22,680 nucleotides of DNA from Spirosoma fluviale (GTDB taxonomy: Bacteria > Bacteroidota > Bacteroidia > Cytophagales > Spirosomataceae). This document shows positions 8,399-17,132 of this stretch, piece by piece (within the stretch, counting starts at the first letter, position 1; each line of letters starts with the position of its first letter). The notes beneath the pieces were generated by a model. The model searched no databases. It had not been told where the DNA came from and was given only the letters and a program-made list of their open reading frames with translations. The position numbers and the translations under genes are program-made. The stretch lies in NCBI GenBank assembly GCA_945906915.1, contig CAMDSI010000010.1, positions 1 to 22,680 of the forward strand. Reading direction: 5' to 3'.

Positions 8399-8402
8399 AA
8401 TT

Positions 8403-8864
8403 ATGGCGATCAATTGCACAGTTAACAAGAAAAAGGTTTCTCTGGATATCGATCCTAACACGCCCTTATTATGGGCTTTGAGAGACCATCTGTCCTTATT
8501 AGGGACTAAATATGGTTGTGGTATCGCGCAATGCGGTGCTTGTACTGTTTGGGTAAATGGTGAACCGACGCGTTCGTGTGTTTTACCTATTTCAGCGGTA
8601 TCCAATGCTCAAATCACGACGATAGAAGGATTAGATCCAGCTGGAAAGCATCCCGTACAAGTTGCTTGGGACGAATTAGATGTACCACAATGTGGGTATT
8701 GCCAAGCTGGCCAAATCATGACAGCCGCCGGTTTACTAAAAAAGAATCCACATCCGTCAGATCAAGAAATTGTGGATGGAATGTCAGGAAATATTTGCCG
8801 CTGCGGGACCTATCACCGAATTCAAGAAGCCGTTAAACTAGCCTCTAAAAAAATAAAGAAATGA
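8403..8864 (+). CDS. 2Fe-2S subunit of a xanthine dehydrogenase-family molybdenum hydroxylase
   Basis: This 153-residue protein carries both 2Fe-2S clusters of a molybdenum hydroxylase (isoquinoline 1-oxidoreductase alpha / aldehyde oxidase small-subunit type). The plant-type ferredoxin cluster ligands are C39, C44, C47 and C59 (GCGIAQCGAC...C). The second cluster uses C97, C100, C132 and C134 (CGYC...CRCG). All eight ligands are present and the length is typical. It has no signal of its own, so it is probably carried out of the cytoplasm with the Tat-bearing large subunit. It starts 4 bp after the DUF1080 gene, and its stop overlaps the next start in an ATGA junction. Confidence 0.95.
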   Translation: MAINCTVNKKKVSLDIDPNTPLLWALRDHLSLLGTKYGCGIAQCGACTVWVNGEPTRSCVLPISAVSNAQITTIEGLDPAGKHPVQVAWDELDVPQCGYCQAGQIMTAAGLLKKNPHPSDQEIVDGMSGNICRCGTYHRIQEAVKLASKKIKK

Positions 8865-10945
8865 AAACTTCCAGAAGAGATTTTATACAAAAAACCGCCC
8901 TTTTTACAGGTGTATTTACCTTAGGTTTTGATTGGTTTTCAGCGGACGCCTCTGCAATGGAGGTCGTTGCTTCGGCGGGACGATTTAATGCCTTTTTATC
9001 AATTGATAGCTTAGGTAAAATCACGTTGTTTTCACCTAATCCAGAAATTGGACAGGGTATTAAAACAGCTTTTCCTGTGGTGGTGGCAGAAGAATTGGAT
9101 GTCGATTGGTCGCAAGTTCAAGTAGAGCAGGCTAATCTAGACACTAAACTATTTGAACGTCAATTAACTGGAGGAAGCGGAGCCTTGAAGCACTCTTGGG
9201 AGCGTTTAAGAAAGGCGGGAGCAACCGTGAGGAAAATGATGATGCAAGCGGCTGCCGATCAATGGAAGGTAGATGTTAATTCTTGTAAAACCTCGAAAGG
9301 AGTAGTTTTAGGGCCTTCAGGCCAAAAAGCAACTTATGGCTCTTTAGCAGAGGCAGCTTCTAAATTACCTATTCCTACGGAGGTTTCGTTTAAAGATCGC
9401 AAGGATTATAAAATTATTGGAACTCGCGTAAAGGGCGTTGATAATAAAAATGTCGTTACGGGTAAGCCCCTTTTTGGTATTGATATAAGAAAACCAGGGA
9501 TGGTGTTTGCGCAAATCATTCGCCCTCCTTTTGGAGCAACGTTAAAATCATTTTCAGCTGAAGATGTGAAGAAAATGCCAGGCATACTTGATGTAGTTTC
9601 ATTCAAGAATAAAGTGGCTATTGTAGGTTCATCCACTTATGAAATCTTGCAGGCTCGTGCTAGTTTGACATGTGATTACGGCTCAGATGGGCCTCTTGAA
9701 AGCAATAGCACGCATGCAAAGTGGTTTGATGAAGGAATGAAATCCGACAAGGCTCAGGTGATGCGTAAAGACGGCGATTTTGCCGCTGCTTTAGCTAAGG
9801 CAGTAAAAGTAGTAGAGGCGACATATGAATGCCCCTTTATTTCACATAGCCCGATGGAACCGATGAATTTCTTTGCTGATGTAAAGAAGGATTCAGCTTT
9901 ATTAGCTGGCCCCACTCAGGTGCCACAACCCGCTCAAAAAGCGGTATCTGATCTTTTGAAAATTCCGGTTGATAAAATTCAACTAGAAATTTCCAAAATG
10001 GGTGGAGGATTTGGTCGTCGCCTAAATAATGACTTTGTGCTGGAAGCCGCTGAATTATCTAGTATTATTCAGAAGCCTGTTTTAGTTATGTGGACGAGAG
10101 AAGATGATATGTCAGGAGGAATTTATCGCCCAGCAGCTCGCTACCATTTTAAAGCAGGTATAGATGCTAATGGGGAGATAACAGCCTTTTATTTACGTGG
10201 AGTAGGATTGAATGCAGGTAATTCGACTCGCCAGGATAATTTCCCAGTGGGGGCTATCGAAAATGTGTTGATTGAATCTTTTGACCAAAAATCTGCCGTG
10301 ACAACCGGACCATGGCGCGCGCCTATTACCAATTTCTTAGGTTTTGCAGAACAAGCTTTCTTAGATGAAGTGGCTGAAGTAGCTGGAAAAGATCCAGTAC
10401 AAATGCGTCTACAACTTTTGGCAAAAGTTATATCCAACCCGGTAGGAAAAATCACCTATGAGCCTGCTCGGTTCGAAGAAGTGATTAAACAAGTTGCTGA
10501 AAAAGCACAGTGGAAGAAGAAACCAGGCGTGCATCAAGGCTTTAGTGTGTATTATTCTCACCTCTCGTATGTTGCCCAAATTGCAGAAGTCAAAGTAGAG
10601 AATGGTAAACCTAAAGTGACGAAAGTAACCGCTGTGACTGACTGCGGAGAAGTAATCAATTTAAGTGGCGCCGAAAATCAAGTAAAAGGCGCTATAATAG
10701 ATGGTATGGGTCATGCTTTGTACGCTAAATTGAATTTTCAAGCAGGAGTTGCCAGTCCTCAAAATTTCAACGCGTATCGCCTGATCAGAGGAAATGAAGT
10801 GCCAGTAATTGATGCTCATTTTGTGAATAATGGTATTGCGCCTACTGGATTAGGTGAGCCAGCTTTGCCACCTACGGGTGGCTCCATTGCGAATGCTATT
10901 TATGCAGCTACTAAAAAGCGCCATTACAAACAGCCATTCAGCTAA
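8861..10945 (+). CDS. Tat-exported molybdopterin-binding subunit, xanthine dehydrogenase family (IorB-like)
   Basis: The 694-residue catalytic subunit binds molybdenum cytosine dinucleotide and hydroxylates aldehydes or N-heterocycles using water. The N-terminus has a twin-arginine signal (SRRDFIQKTALFTG). Family landmarks are NPEIGQGIKTAFPVVVAEEL near 60-80, MGGGFGRRL near 379-387, GPWRAP near 484 and GLGEPALPPTGG near 663, whose glutamate aligns with the catalytic base of the family. The arrangement resembles isoquinoline 1-oxidoreductase beta subunits. It overlaps the 2Fe-2S gene by 4 bp and ends directly against the acyltransferase ATG. No FAD subunit and no cytochrome c gene is present nearby, so the electron acceptor is unknown. 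The substrate is undetermined; an aldehyde or aglycone from the upstream enzymes is a guess. Confidence 0.92.
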   Translation: MKTSRRDFIQKTALFTGVFTLGFDWFSADASAMEVVASAGRFNAFLSIDSLGKITLFSPNPEIGQGIKTAFPVVVAEELDVDWSQVQVEQANLDTKLFERQLTGGSGALKHSWERLRKAGATVRKMMMQAAADQWKVDVNSCKTSKGVVLGPSGQKATYGSLAEAASKLPIPTEVSFKDRKDYKIIGTRVKGVDNKNVVTGKPLFGIDIRKPGMVFAQIIRPPFGATLKSFSAEDVKKMPGILDVVSFKNKVAIVGSSTYEILQARASLTCDYGSDGPLESNSTHAKWFDEGMKSDKAQVMRKDGDFAAALAKAVKVVEATYECPFISHSPMEPMNFFADVKKDSALLAGPTQVPQPAQKAVSDLLKIPVDKIQLEISKMGGGFGRRLNNDFVLEAAELSSIIQKPVLVMWTREDDMSGGIYRPAARYHFKAGIDANGEITAFYLRGVGLNAGNSTRQDNFPVGAIENVLIESFDQKSAVTTGPWRAPITNFLGFAEQAFLDEVAEVAGKDPVQMRLQLLAKVISNPVGKITYEPARFEEVIKQVAEKAQWKKKPGVHQGFSVYYSHLSYVAQIAEVKVENGKPKVTKVTAVTDCGEVINLSGAENQVKGAIIDGMGHALYAKLNFQAGVASPQNFNAYRLIRGNEVPVIDAHFVNNGIAPTGLGEPALPPTGGSIANAIYAATKKRHYKQPFS

Positions 10946-11965
10946 ATGAAAATAAGTTGGCTAGATAATCTTCGAGTAAATGCGACCATCGGTGTGATTT
11001 TAATTCATGCCTCGGCGACGATTTTGTTTCGTTTTACTAAAGTTCCAGCGGATTATTGGTGGATAGCCAATCTGTACAATGGAGGTTATCGCTATGTAGT
11101 GCCTATTTTTGTGATGTTATCCGGCGCCTTACTTTTACCTCGAGAGGAAGCCATTGCGGCTTTTTTGAAAAAAAGTTTTATGCGGATAGTGCTGCCGTTC
11201 CTGTTTTACAATTTGATTTTTTCCCTCTTTAATTGGCAAGTTCGATTACGCGGGAAGGCCTTTGGCTTTTCTGATGGATTAGCTTGGTTAGGGGAACAGT
11301 ATTTCCATGGGGCATCTTACCATTTTTGGTATATCTACATGATTATAGGAATCTATTTATTTATTCCTATAATCGGGAGGTGGATTAGATCTGCTCCGGA
11401 GACTCATATTCAGTATTTTTTAGGCATTTGGGGGCTGACGATTTTGTTTAATAATTCTCATTTTCCCTATTTGAAATTGCCGATTGCATTGACAGATTTC
11501 ACAGGATATGTAGGTTATCTCGTTTTAGGCTATTACTTAAGCACGAAGGAGTTTACATCAGAGGTGAAATGGAAGGCATTGGCGATTTTTCTATTCGGTA
11601 CGCTATGGACGATGGTCGGTTCTTATTATTTCACCGCTGAGAGTGGTAAATTTTACGGATTATTATATGCCAATTTTTCGCCTAGTGTGGTTTTGGCTTC
11701 AGCAGGTTTGTTTTTGTTTTTCAGGTACCAAAACCTTGATATTCCTTTACTTTCTCCTTTTCGGGATTGGGTAAGTTCTCACAGTTACGGCATTTATTTA
11801 CTACATATACTGGTTCTTTTTTATTTAGCTAAAGCAGGTATTTATGGTGAAATGCTACACCCAAGTATTGGTGTACCATTAACTGCATTTACTTGCCTTG
11901 TCATCTCTGGCGGAATCGTGTGGTTATTGCGTAAAATCCCACTGATTAAATACATGGCGGGTTGA
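10946..11965 (+). CDS. Integral-membrane acyltransferase 3 family protein
   Basis: The 339-residue protein is an inner-membrane O-acyltransferase of the acyltransferase 3 (PF01757) family, with about ten hydrophobic segments. The N-terminal signature is WLDNLRVNATIGVILIHAS, containing the conserved R and H; a later SYGIYLLHILVLFYL segment is also typical. Such enzymes move acyl groups, often acetyl or succinyl, onto envelope glycans or small molecules. Its ATG follows the molybdenum subunit stop with no gap (TAAATG), so it belongs to the same transcript. How acylation relates to the oxidoreductases upstream is not clear from sequence; it may modify the substrate or a product. Confidence 0.85.
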   Translation: MKISWLDNLRVNATIGVILIHASATILFRFTKVPADYWWIANLYNGGYRYVVPIFVMLSGALLLPREEAIAAFLKKSFMRIVLPFLFYNLIFSLFNWQVRLRGKAFGFSDGLAWLGEQYFHGASYHFWYIYMIIGIYLFIPIIGRWIRSAPETHIQYFLGIWGLTILFNNSHFPYLKLPIALTDFTGYVGYLVLGYYLSTKEFTSEVKWKALAIFLFGTLWTMVGSYYFTAESGKFYGLLYANFSPSVVLASAGLFLFFRYQNLDIPLLSPFRDWVSSHSYGIYLLHILVLFYLAKAGIYGEMLHPSIGVPLTAFTCLVISGGIVWLLRKIPLIKYMAG

Positions 11966-12030
11966 TTTATTGTGGGGGTATTGTTGTACATTCGTTAGAA
12001 TACCTGTAACCACTTATACCTAATCATTTA

Positions 12031-13200
12031 ATGCAAGAGATTTATAAGTTTGGACATAGCCTCGCTGTGTTCATGAGCTTTTTCATAATCCTGCTTTTAC
12101 TGTTAAAATCCTCTGGCCCTTTCTTTAAGAGTCCGAAGCGTTTCCTTTTTTTCTATTTCCTGATTTTCGGATTATTTACCCTACTTCATTATTGTTTATT
12201 TGTTGACTTTCACCTCGAAATCGTAGCTGTCTTATTTGGGAATTTTGATGCGTTTTTCTATTTGCTATATCCTCTTGCCTATTTCTATGTTCGTGGGATG
12301 CTGAAAGAAAATTCCACATTAAAGGTTAAAGACCTATTCCACTTCATTCCATTTCTGATTCAGCTTTTGGATATGCTGCCCTATTCATTGACGTCTTTTG
12401 CGCATAAAATAATGATAGCGGAATTAGTGAAATTGGACATTCATGAATTGGTTAAGCAACAGCTTGGTTTTTTCTTTAGTGCTCGTTTTCATTTTTATTT
12501 GAAATTAATTTTAAGCAGTGGATATATTTTTTATAGCAGCCAAATGTACCTGCGCTTTCGCCCTAAAAATGAGAGCAGTTTCATCCTACAATATTGGATT
12601 CCAGGCTTTCTCTTTTTGCAGGTATTTTTAGTTATTTTCTTAACCTATTTCTTTTTAATTCTGCCTAGTGGGAATCATTTTAAATTAAACTACCAAGGAA
12701 ATACGTCATGGAATTATGTGGGTCTAGGTTCTTATTTAGTACTGTCCCTTAGTGTATTTTATTTCCCCGAATTCCTATACGCTCCTTATATCAATGCTGA
12801 ACGGGAGGCGAAATTAAAAATACCTAATTACGAATTGTCTCCTGATAAAATCATTGAAATTGAGACTAAATTAGATCTCTATCTAGAGGAGTTTAAGCCG
12901 TTTTTAAAAGCGTCTTTTTCATTAGCTCAATTATCTGCAGCTTTGGATATACCAGTGCACCATTTTAATTTCTATTTCAGAAAGACACATCAGACAAATT
13001 TTTTAGAGCAGCGCATGCGTTGGCGAATTCAACATGCGCAAGAATTAATTGATGCGGGGAAAGATAAGATTATCACCTTAGAAGCGATTGGTTTAGAATC
13101 TGGATTTCAATCTAGGACGACCTTTTTCGTAAACTTCAAAGAATTAGTAGGGGAGTCGCCCTCTGCTTATGCTGAACGAAAAAATAAATTTCCGACCTGA
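12031..13200 (+). CDS. Membrane-anchored AraC-family transcriptional regulator
   Basis: The 389-residue protein has an N-terminal membrane half (residues about 10-245) with six or seven hydrophobic segments rich in Phe and Leu. The C-terminal AraC-type DNA-binding domain covers about 285-385. Its first helix-turn-helix includes FSLAQLSAALDIPVHHFNFYFRK, and the second contains AIGLESGFQSRTTFFVNFK followed by GESPSAYAE. This architecture is common in Bacteroidota, where the membrane part is presumed to sense a signal, possibly a lipid or envelope ligand. The gene begins 65 bp after the acyltransferase and ends before a strong terminator. It may regulate the upstream oxidoreductase operon, but no binding site proves this. 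Confidence 0.88.
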   Translation: MQEIYKFGHSLAVFMSFFIILLLLLKSSGPFFKSPKRFLFFYFLIFGLFTLLHYCLFVDFHLEIVAVLFGNFDAFFYLLYPLAYFYVRGMLKENSTLKVKDLFHFIPFLIQLLDMLPYSLTSFAHKIMIAELVKLDIHELVKQQLGFFFSARFHFYLKLILSSGYIFYSSQMYLRFRPKNESSFILQYWIPGFLFLQVFLVIFLTYFFLILPSGNHFKLNYQGNTSWNYVGLGSYLVLSLSVFYFPEFLYAPYINAEREAKLKIPNYELSPDKIIEIETKLDLYLEEFKPFLKASFSLAQLSAALDIPVHHFNFYFRKTHQTNFLEQRMRWRIQHAQELIDAGKDKIITLEAIGLESGFQSRTTFFVNFKELVGESPSAYAERKNKFPT

Positions 13201-13355
13201 TTTCCAGCTTTTTGACAGTTGTTTGTTCGGATTTTCGAAAATGGAACATACACTTGGATTTATATTCCATTCCTCTTTCTTTATTTCCTACTATTGTTAA
13301 AGCGAGTTTGATACCGCCTAACCACTAGGAATAATAATAGAACAGATGAATGCAG

Positions 13356-13390
13356 GGAGCGAGGGTTTATAACCCTTTGCTCCTTTTTTT
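13356..13390 (+). terminator. Rho-independent terminator after the AraC-type gene
   Basis: The hairpin has an outer stem GGAGC (13356-13360) pairing with GCTCC (13379-13383), and an inner stem AGGGTT (13362-13367) pairing with AACCCT (13371-13376) around a TAT loop. A run of seven T residues follows (13384-13390). It lies between convergent genes and overlaps by two bases the end of the minus-strand ABC ATPase gene. On the minus strand the same hairpin is not followed by a T-run, so it acts mainly on plus-strand transcripts. The rest of the 13201-13388 gap shows no gene. Confidence 0.88.
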
Positions 13391-14063
13391 ATTTGATATG
13401 TCCGTCCTCCATCTCGATAATTCGAGTAGTTCTAGCAGCGAACTCATTATCATGCGTTACGATCAATAATGTTTGCTTATACTCTTCCGCTAATTCTTGG
13501 AAGATATTAAATACGATTTCTGAATTCTTTTTGTCTAGGTTTCCAGTTGGCTCGTCTCCCATAATTAATAAGGGATCATTGATAAGCGCGCGTGCGATGG
13601 CTACCCGTTGTTTTTGTCCACCAGATAATTGATTCGGATCTTTTAATGCTTCCTTCTCAATACCTAAAATCTTTAATTTTTCGTAGGCTCGATGTTCGAT
13701 TTCTTTTTCTGAATATTTACCCAGTTTTAATCCGGGAAGCATAACATTTTTTAGAACGGAGAATTCATTAAGTAAATAATGGAACTGAAATACAAATCCT
13801 ATTTTTTCGTTTCGAACGATGGCTAGTTCACCTTCCTTTTTATCCCGCATTGATTGTCCATCAATCAATAAATTTCCTTCATAATCTGTATCCATTGTTG
13901 AAAGGATATAGAGTAAAGTAGATTTACCGCATCCAGATCGACCGATTACAGAAACAAACTCACTTTGATTAAGTTGGAAGCTAACTTTATCTAATATTTT
14001 TACCGTCACAGGATCGTGAAAGTATTTCGTTATTTCTTTTGCTTCTAGTACAATCTTGCTCAT
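13389..14063 (-). CDS. ABC transporter ATPase, LolD/MacB type
   Basis: The 224-residue protein is a stand-alone nucleotide-binding subunit. Walker A GRSGCGKST is at 41-49, the Q-loop glutamine at 93, the signature LSGGQ at 146-150, Walker B LLIMGDE at 165-171 and the switch histidine at 204. The close match to the LolD/MacB/FtsE group, including EPTGNLD, indicates a partner of an FtsX-type permease that works mechanically in the envelope and does not import solutes. It is the last gene of a seven-gene minus-strand operon and starts 1 bp after the permease stop. Its substrate is unknown. Lipoprotein release (LolCDE) is an alternative role, but the adjacent membrane-fusion protein favours a MacAB-like export function. 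Confidence 0.93.
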   Translation of the reverse strand: MSKIVLEAKEITKYFHDPVTVKILDKVSFQLNQSEFVSVIGRSGCGKSTLLYILSTMDTDYEGNLLIDGQSMRDKKEGELAIVRNEKIGFVFQFHYLLNEFSVLKNVMLPGLKLGKYSEKEIEHRAYEKLKILGIEKEALKDPNQLSGGQKQRVAIARALINDPLLIMGDEPTGNLDKKNSEIVFNIFQELAEEYKQTLLIVTHDNEFAARTTRIIEMEDGHIK

Positions 14064-14064
14064 C

Positions 14065-15318
14065 TTATTTTCCTCTAATAATGATGACTGGATCTATTCC
14101 GCTGGCTTTTCTTGATGGGAAGAATCCAGCAAAATAGGTTGTAATTAAAGCGAAAGTACCACCTATAAAATAGAATCTAGGATTGTAATTAATAGGGTAG
14201 GTGGTAATTGTAGGCAATGATTCTGTGTTAAAGGGAATTTGATCGATAAGAGCAGATAATCCAAAGCCGAATAATAGACCCATCAACCCGCCAAAAATTC
14301 CAATACTCAAGGCTATTGAAATAAAAATTTTATTTACATCATTGCCCGAAAATCCAACGGCTTTTAAAATAGCAATAGAATCCATTTTTTCATAAATCAT
14401 CATATTGAGGATATTATAAATTCCGAATCCTGCCACTAATAAAAGTGTAATGCCCACGGCATAGGAGATGAGTGTTCTAACAGAACTACCTGTTTCAAAT
14501 TGTGAATTTGCGGCTTGAATATCCACGGCATTTAATTCATACACTTTTCGATACTCTTTAGCCACTTCAGGAGCCCAAAGAATGTCTTTCAGTTTCACTT
14601 GAATATCCGTAATATAGTTACTGGGTTTACCGACTAATTTTTGGGTAGTTGTTAAAGAACAATAGCTCTGCACATTGTCAAACTCTTGAATGCCAGATTG
14701 AAAAATACCCACCACTCGAAGCGCGACTATTTCCCCTTTACTAGTGGTGACCTGAATGACATCACCGATGTTTGCCATCATTTTTGTAGCTACCCCTTTA
14801 CCTAAAATAATACTGTTAGGGATATTTTTCAGGTCTATATAATTCCCGGCGGTGACATAATCACTAAAATGAAATAGTCGATTTTCTTCGACTGGGTCTA
14901 TTCCAAATATAGCTCCTGTCAAATCAACAGCTCCTACATTATAAAATACTTGTGCATTGATTTTAGGCGCTACCCCTAAAACACGTTTATCTTTCTGTAG
15001 GTAAGCAATGATCGTTTTACTATTATTGATTCCCAATAATTCATTTTTAGGTTTAATAGAGGAGACGAAATTATGTCCCTTAGAGTTAACATAATCCGCT
15101 GGCTGGGTTTCTGAAATTTTAATTTCCTTATAAATACGTATGTGAGCCGTTCTATTTGTAATCAAGCCATCTAACATGTCATTTAACCCAGACATGAAGC
15201 TTAGAACCGTAATAAACATGGTTATACTGATGGTCACGCCTATAGCCGCGACAAGCGTTTGCTTCCATCTAGCAATCAGTAGAGATAAGGCGACTTGATA
15301 GACGAGTTTAAACTTCAT
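14065..15318 (-). CDS. FtsX/LolE-type ABC transporter permease
   Basis: The 417-residue permease has the four-helix MacB/LolC topology. One N-terminal membrane helix (about 20-45) is followed by a large extracytoplasmic domain (about 46-270), then three C-terminal helices near 280-305, 325-352 and 372-395. The last ends in the typical FFPSRKASGIDPVIIIRGK tail. It is an MacPCD plus FtsX-domain protein. The start codon overlaps the stop of the membrane-fusion protein gene by one base (TAATG), and the ATPase follows after 1 bp, so the three form one transporter. No ATPase domain is fused, unlike Escherichia coli MacB. Confidence 0.92.
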   Translation of the reverse strand: MKFKLVYQVALSLLIARWKQTLVAAIGVTISITMFITVLSFMSGLNDMLDGLITNRTAHIRIYKEIKISETQPADYVNSKGHNFVSSIKPKNELLGINNSKTIIAYLQKDKRVLGVAPKINAQVFYNVGAVDLTGAIFGIDPVEENRLFHFSDYVTAGNYIDLKNIPNSIILGKGVATKMMANIGDVIQVTTSKGEIVALRVVGIFQSGIQEFDNVQSYCSLTTTQKLVGKPSNYITDIQVKLKDILWAPEVAKEYRKVYELNAVDIQAANSQFETGSSVRTLISYAVGITLLLVAGFGIYNILNMMIYEKMDSIAILKAVGFSGNDVNKIFISIALSIGIFGGLMGLLFGFGLSALIDQIPFNTESLPTITTYPINYNPRFYFIGGTFALITTYFAGFFPSRKASGIDPVIIIRGK

Positions 15319-16394
15319 TATTTCGGCTTTACGATTTCATCTTTCGCTTGAATGCCGGACAAAATCTCTGCCTTTTGGAAATCTTTTAATCCGATTTTTA
15401 CAATTCTCTCTTCACCGCTAGCTAGAATCACGATTGAATCATTTTTTAGGTAATTTCTCGGAATTAAGAGCGCATTGTCTTTTTTACTTATCATGATATT
15501 AGCTTCCAAATTGATATTCGGAAATAATTTAGGAGGTGCCTTGATGAATTTAGCCTCGACTAGAAATGTTTTGCTACGTTCATTCATTATCTCAGAGATC
15601 TTAGCTACTTCTGCCTCAAATACTTGTTTTTTATAACTGTCCAGTGTAATCAATACTTTTTGTCCTTTTTGAACTCTCAAAATATCATTTTCATCTACCT
15701 GTAATTCTAAAACAAAGTCTTTGTAGTTCCCTATCACGGCAATAGGGGTTTGCGGATTGACAATTTCCCCTTTTGATTTTAAAAGACTGTAGACAATCCC
15801 ATTTGTTTTAGATTTTAGGGTAAAATCCTGAGCTAGATTCGAAGAGATTTGTAAGTTTTTCTTCGCTTGAGAGGAGCTGAATTTAAGTACTCGATTTAAA
15901 TCTCTATACTTTTGAATGGATGATAAATAGTTTGCCTTTGATGTTTTATAGGCTAATTCCTTTAATTCAAAATCTATTTTTGTCCCAATTTGTTGGTCCC
16001 AAAGATTTTTTTGACGAAAATAGAGAGAGGAGTCAACGTGTAATTTATTCTTAGCTGTTTCAATTAGTAGTTTTGCATCATCTAATTTTCCTTGATTTGC
16101 GGAATAATCATTAAAATTAACGGCTAAGGCTGCATTTTCAGCCCCGAAACGTTGAGTTTCATTTGTAATAGTTAACAGGGGTGTACCTACATTCACGGAA
16201 TCCCCCTCTTGGACTAAAAGATCATTAATAATACCGTTCACTGTTACGAATGCCTGGTATTGATCTGAAGTTTTTAATACCCCTGAAGCATAAATAGATT
16301 CGGTGATTGGGCCTACAGTAGGAAAGCTAGTTTCTTGTTTGTTTTTACACGAAATAAGAAATATTCCTATAGCAAAAAGTACTACATGTTTCAT
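15318..16394 (-). CDS. Lipoprotein membrane-fusion (periplasmic adaptor) protein, HlyD/MacA type
   Basis: The 358-residue protein has a lipoprotein signal with lipobox LISC (C16). A biotinyl-lipoyl-like barrel half follows (TVNGIINDLLVQEGDSVNVG, about 47-66), then a coiled-coil hairpin (about 80-190), the second lipoyl half (about 195-225) and beta-barrel regions to the end. This is the plan of MacA/HlyD adaptors, which link an inner-membrane ABC transporter to the outer membrane. It is directly coupled to the FtsX-type permease, and 54 bp separate it from the thioredoxin-like gene upstream, the largest gap in the operon. No TolC-type channel gene is present in the operon, so its outer-membrane partner must be another gene or the small barrel protein. 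Confidence 0.9.
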   Translation of the reverse strand: MKHVVLFAIGIFLISCKNKQETSFPTVGPITESIYASGVLKTSDQYQAFVTVNGIINDLLVQEGDSVNVGTPLLTITNETQRFGAENAALAVNFNDYSANQGKLDDAKLLIETAKNKLHVDSSLYFRQKNLWDQQIGTKIDFELKELAYKTSKANYLSSIQKYRDLNRVLKFSSSQAKKNLQISSNLAQDFTLKSKTNGIVYSLLKSKGEIVNPQTPIAVIGNYKDFVLELQVDENDILRVQKGQKVLITLDSYKKQVFEAEVAKISEIMNERSKTFLVEAKFIKAPPKLFPNINLEANIMISKKDNALLIPRNYLKNDSIVILASGEERIVKIGLKDFQKAEILSGIQAKDEIVKPK

Positions 16395-16448
16395 GATTGT
16401 AAATTAGCCAAAAAAGAGATACATCAGAATGATAAAAGTCATTTTATT

Positions 16449-17126
16449 CTAAAATAGAAGTTCGAATTCTTTTATATCAGACAGATTTTCTGGAATTGCC
16501 GTAATTTGTTTATTTTTTGTGTTAACTAAATACAGGCTAGGGGTGGAGAATACCCCATAGGCTTTTCTGATTTTCGCATCGGCTTTTAGTAAGGTCCAAA
16601 ACTCAGGAAAATGCCAAAGGTTCATCTCGTCATCTATCTGCAATGCAATCACAGGTAGTTTTATTTTTTCTGAATAAGGGATCAAATCAACAAGTAATTC
16701 GGTGCAATGAAAACAGGATGGGCTGTAAAATAAAAGTAAAAAGTATTTCTGACTTGATTGATAGGCACTTAATTGAAAATCATTTATGCTGATTTCAGGT
16801 ACTATTTCTCCTATTTGTAAGGTTCGAATCTTTTCAATTTTAACATTGATTTTATCCTTCAGTTTCGCGGGACAAGTAGGATCCAGGCTGAATTCTTCTA
16901 GCTTTTCGATCCAAGAATTTTTGCCTGTAGAGGCAATTTTTAGATAGTAAAAATCAACAGCCTCTCCATAGAAAATGGAGGATTTTGTTTTTAATTCTCT
17001 GATGTGAATAATAACGCTATCAATGGAAATATTCTTAGCTTGAGTGTTTCCAAAAACAGGGAATGATTCGGTCGAATTTTGCGCAGATAGTACGAAAGAG
17101 ATAAGGAGAAAAAAGATAATTTTCAT
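16449..17126 (-). CDS. Exported TlpA-like thioredoxin-fold protein
   Basis: The 225-residue protein has a signal peptide (MKIIFFLLISFVLSAQ). An N-terminal helical region (about 20-105), of the kind seen in Bacteroidota TlpA proteins, precedes the thioredoxin fold (about 106-225). The redox motif is C138-F-H-C141 in the context YSPSCFHCTEL, and the cis-proline loop is STPSLYL (P196). It is therefore expected to act on periplasmic thiols or disulfides. Its gene is 6 bp downstream of the FISUMP gene, whose product has four cysteines, making that protein a possible client. Whether it oxidises or reduces cannot be read from the sequence. Confidence 0.87.
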   Translation of the reverse strand: MKIIFFLLISFVLSAQNSTESFPVFGNTQAKNISIDSVIIHIRELKTKSSIFYGEAVDFYYLKIASTGKNSWIEKLEEFSLDPTCPAKLKDKINVKIEKIRTLQIGEIVPEISINDFQLSAYQSSQKYFLLLFYSPSCFHCTELLVDLIPYSEKIKLPVIALQIDDEMNLWHFPEFWTLLKADAKIRKAYGVFSTPSLYLVNTKNKQITAIPENLSDIKEFELLF

Positions 17127-17132
17127 GTCCAG

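Noticed and set aside
13201..13355. Possible small RNA or short gene between the AraC gene and the terminator
   Set aside because: Only a 16-codon frame and loose inverted repeats are present, and no convincing promoter box with correct spacing was found.
13389..15318. Reading the ATPase and permease as the LolCDE lipoprotein-release system
   Set aside because: The sequences are of that broad class, but the coupled membrane-fusion lipoprotein and operon context fit a MacAB-like exporter better. This cannot be fully excluded.
16395..16448. Possible internal promoter before the membrane-fusion gene
   Set aside because: On the minus strand only poor matches to TAnnTTTG are present (for example TAATTTAC), without a TTG element at the right distance.
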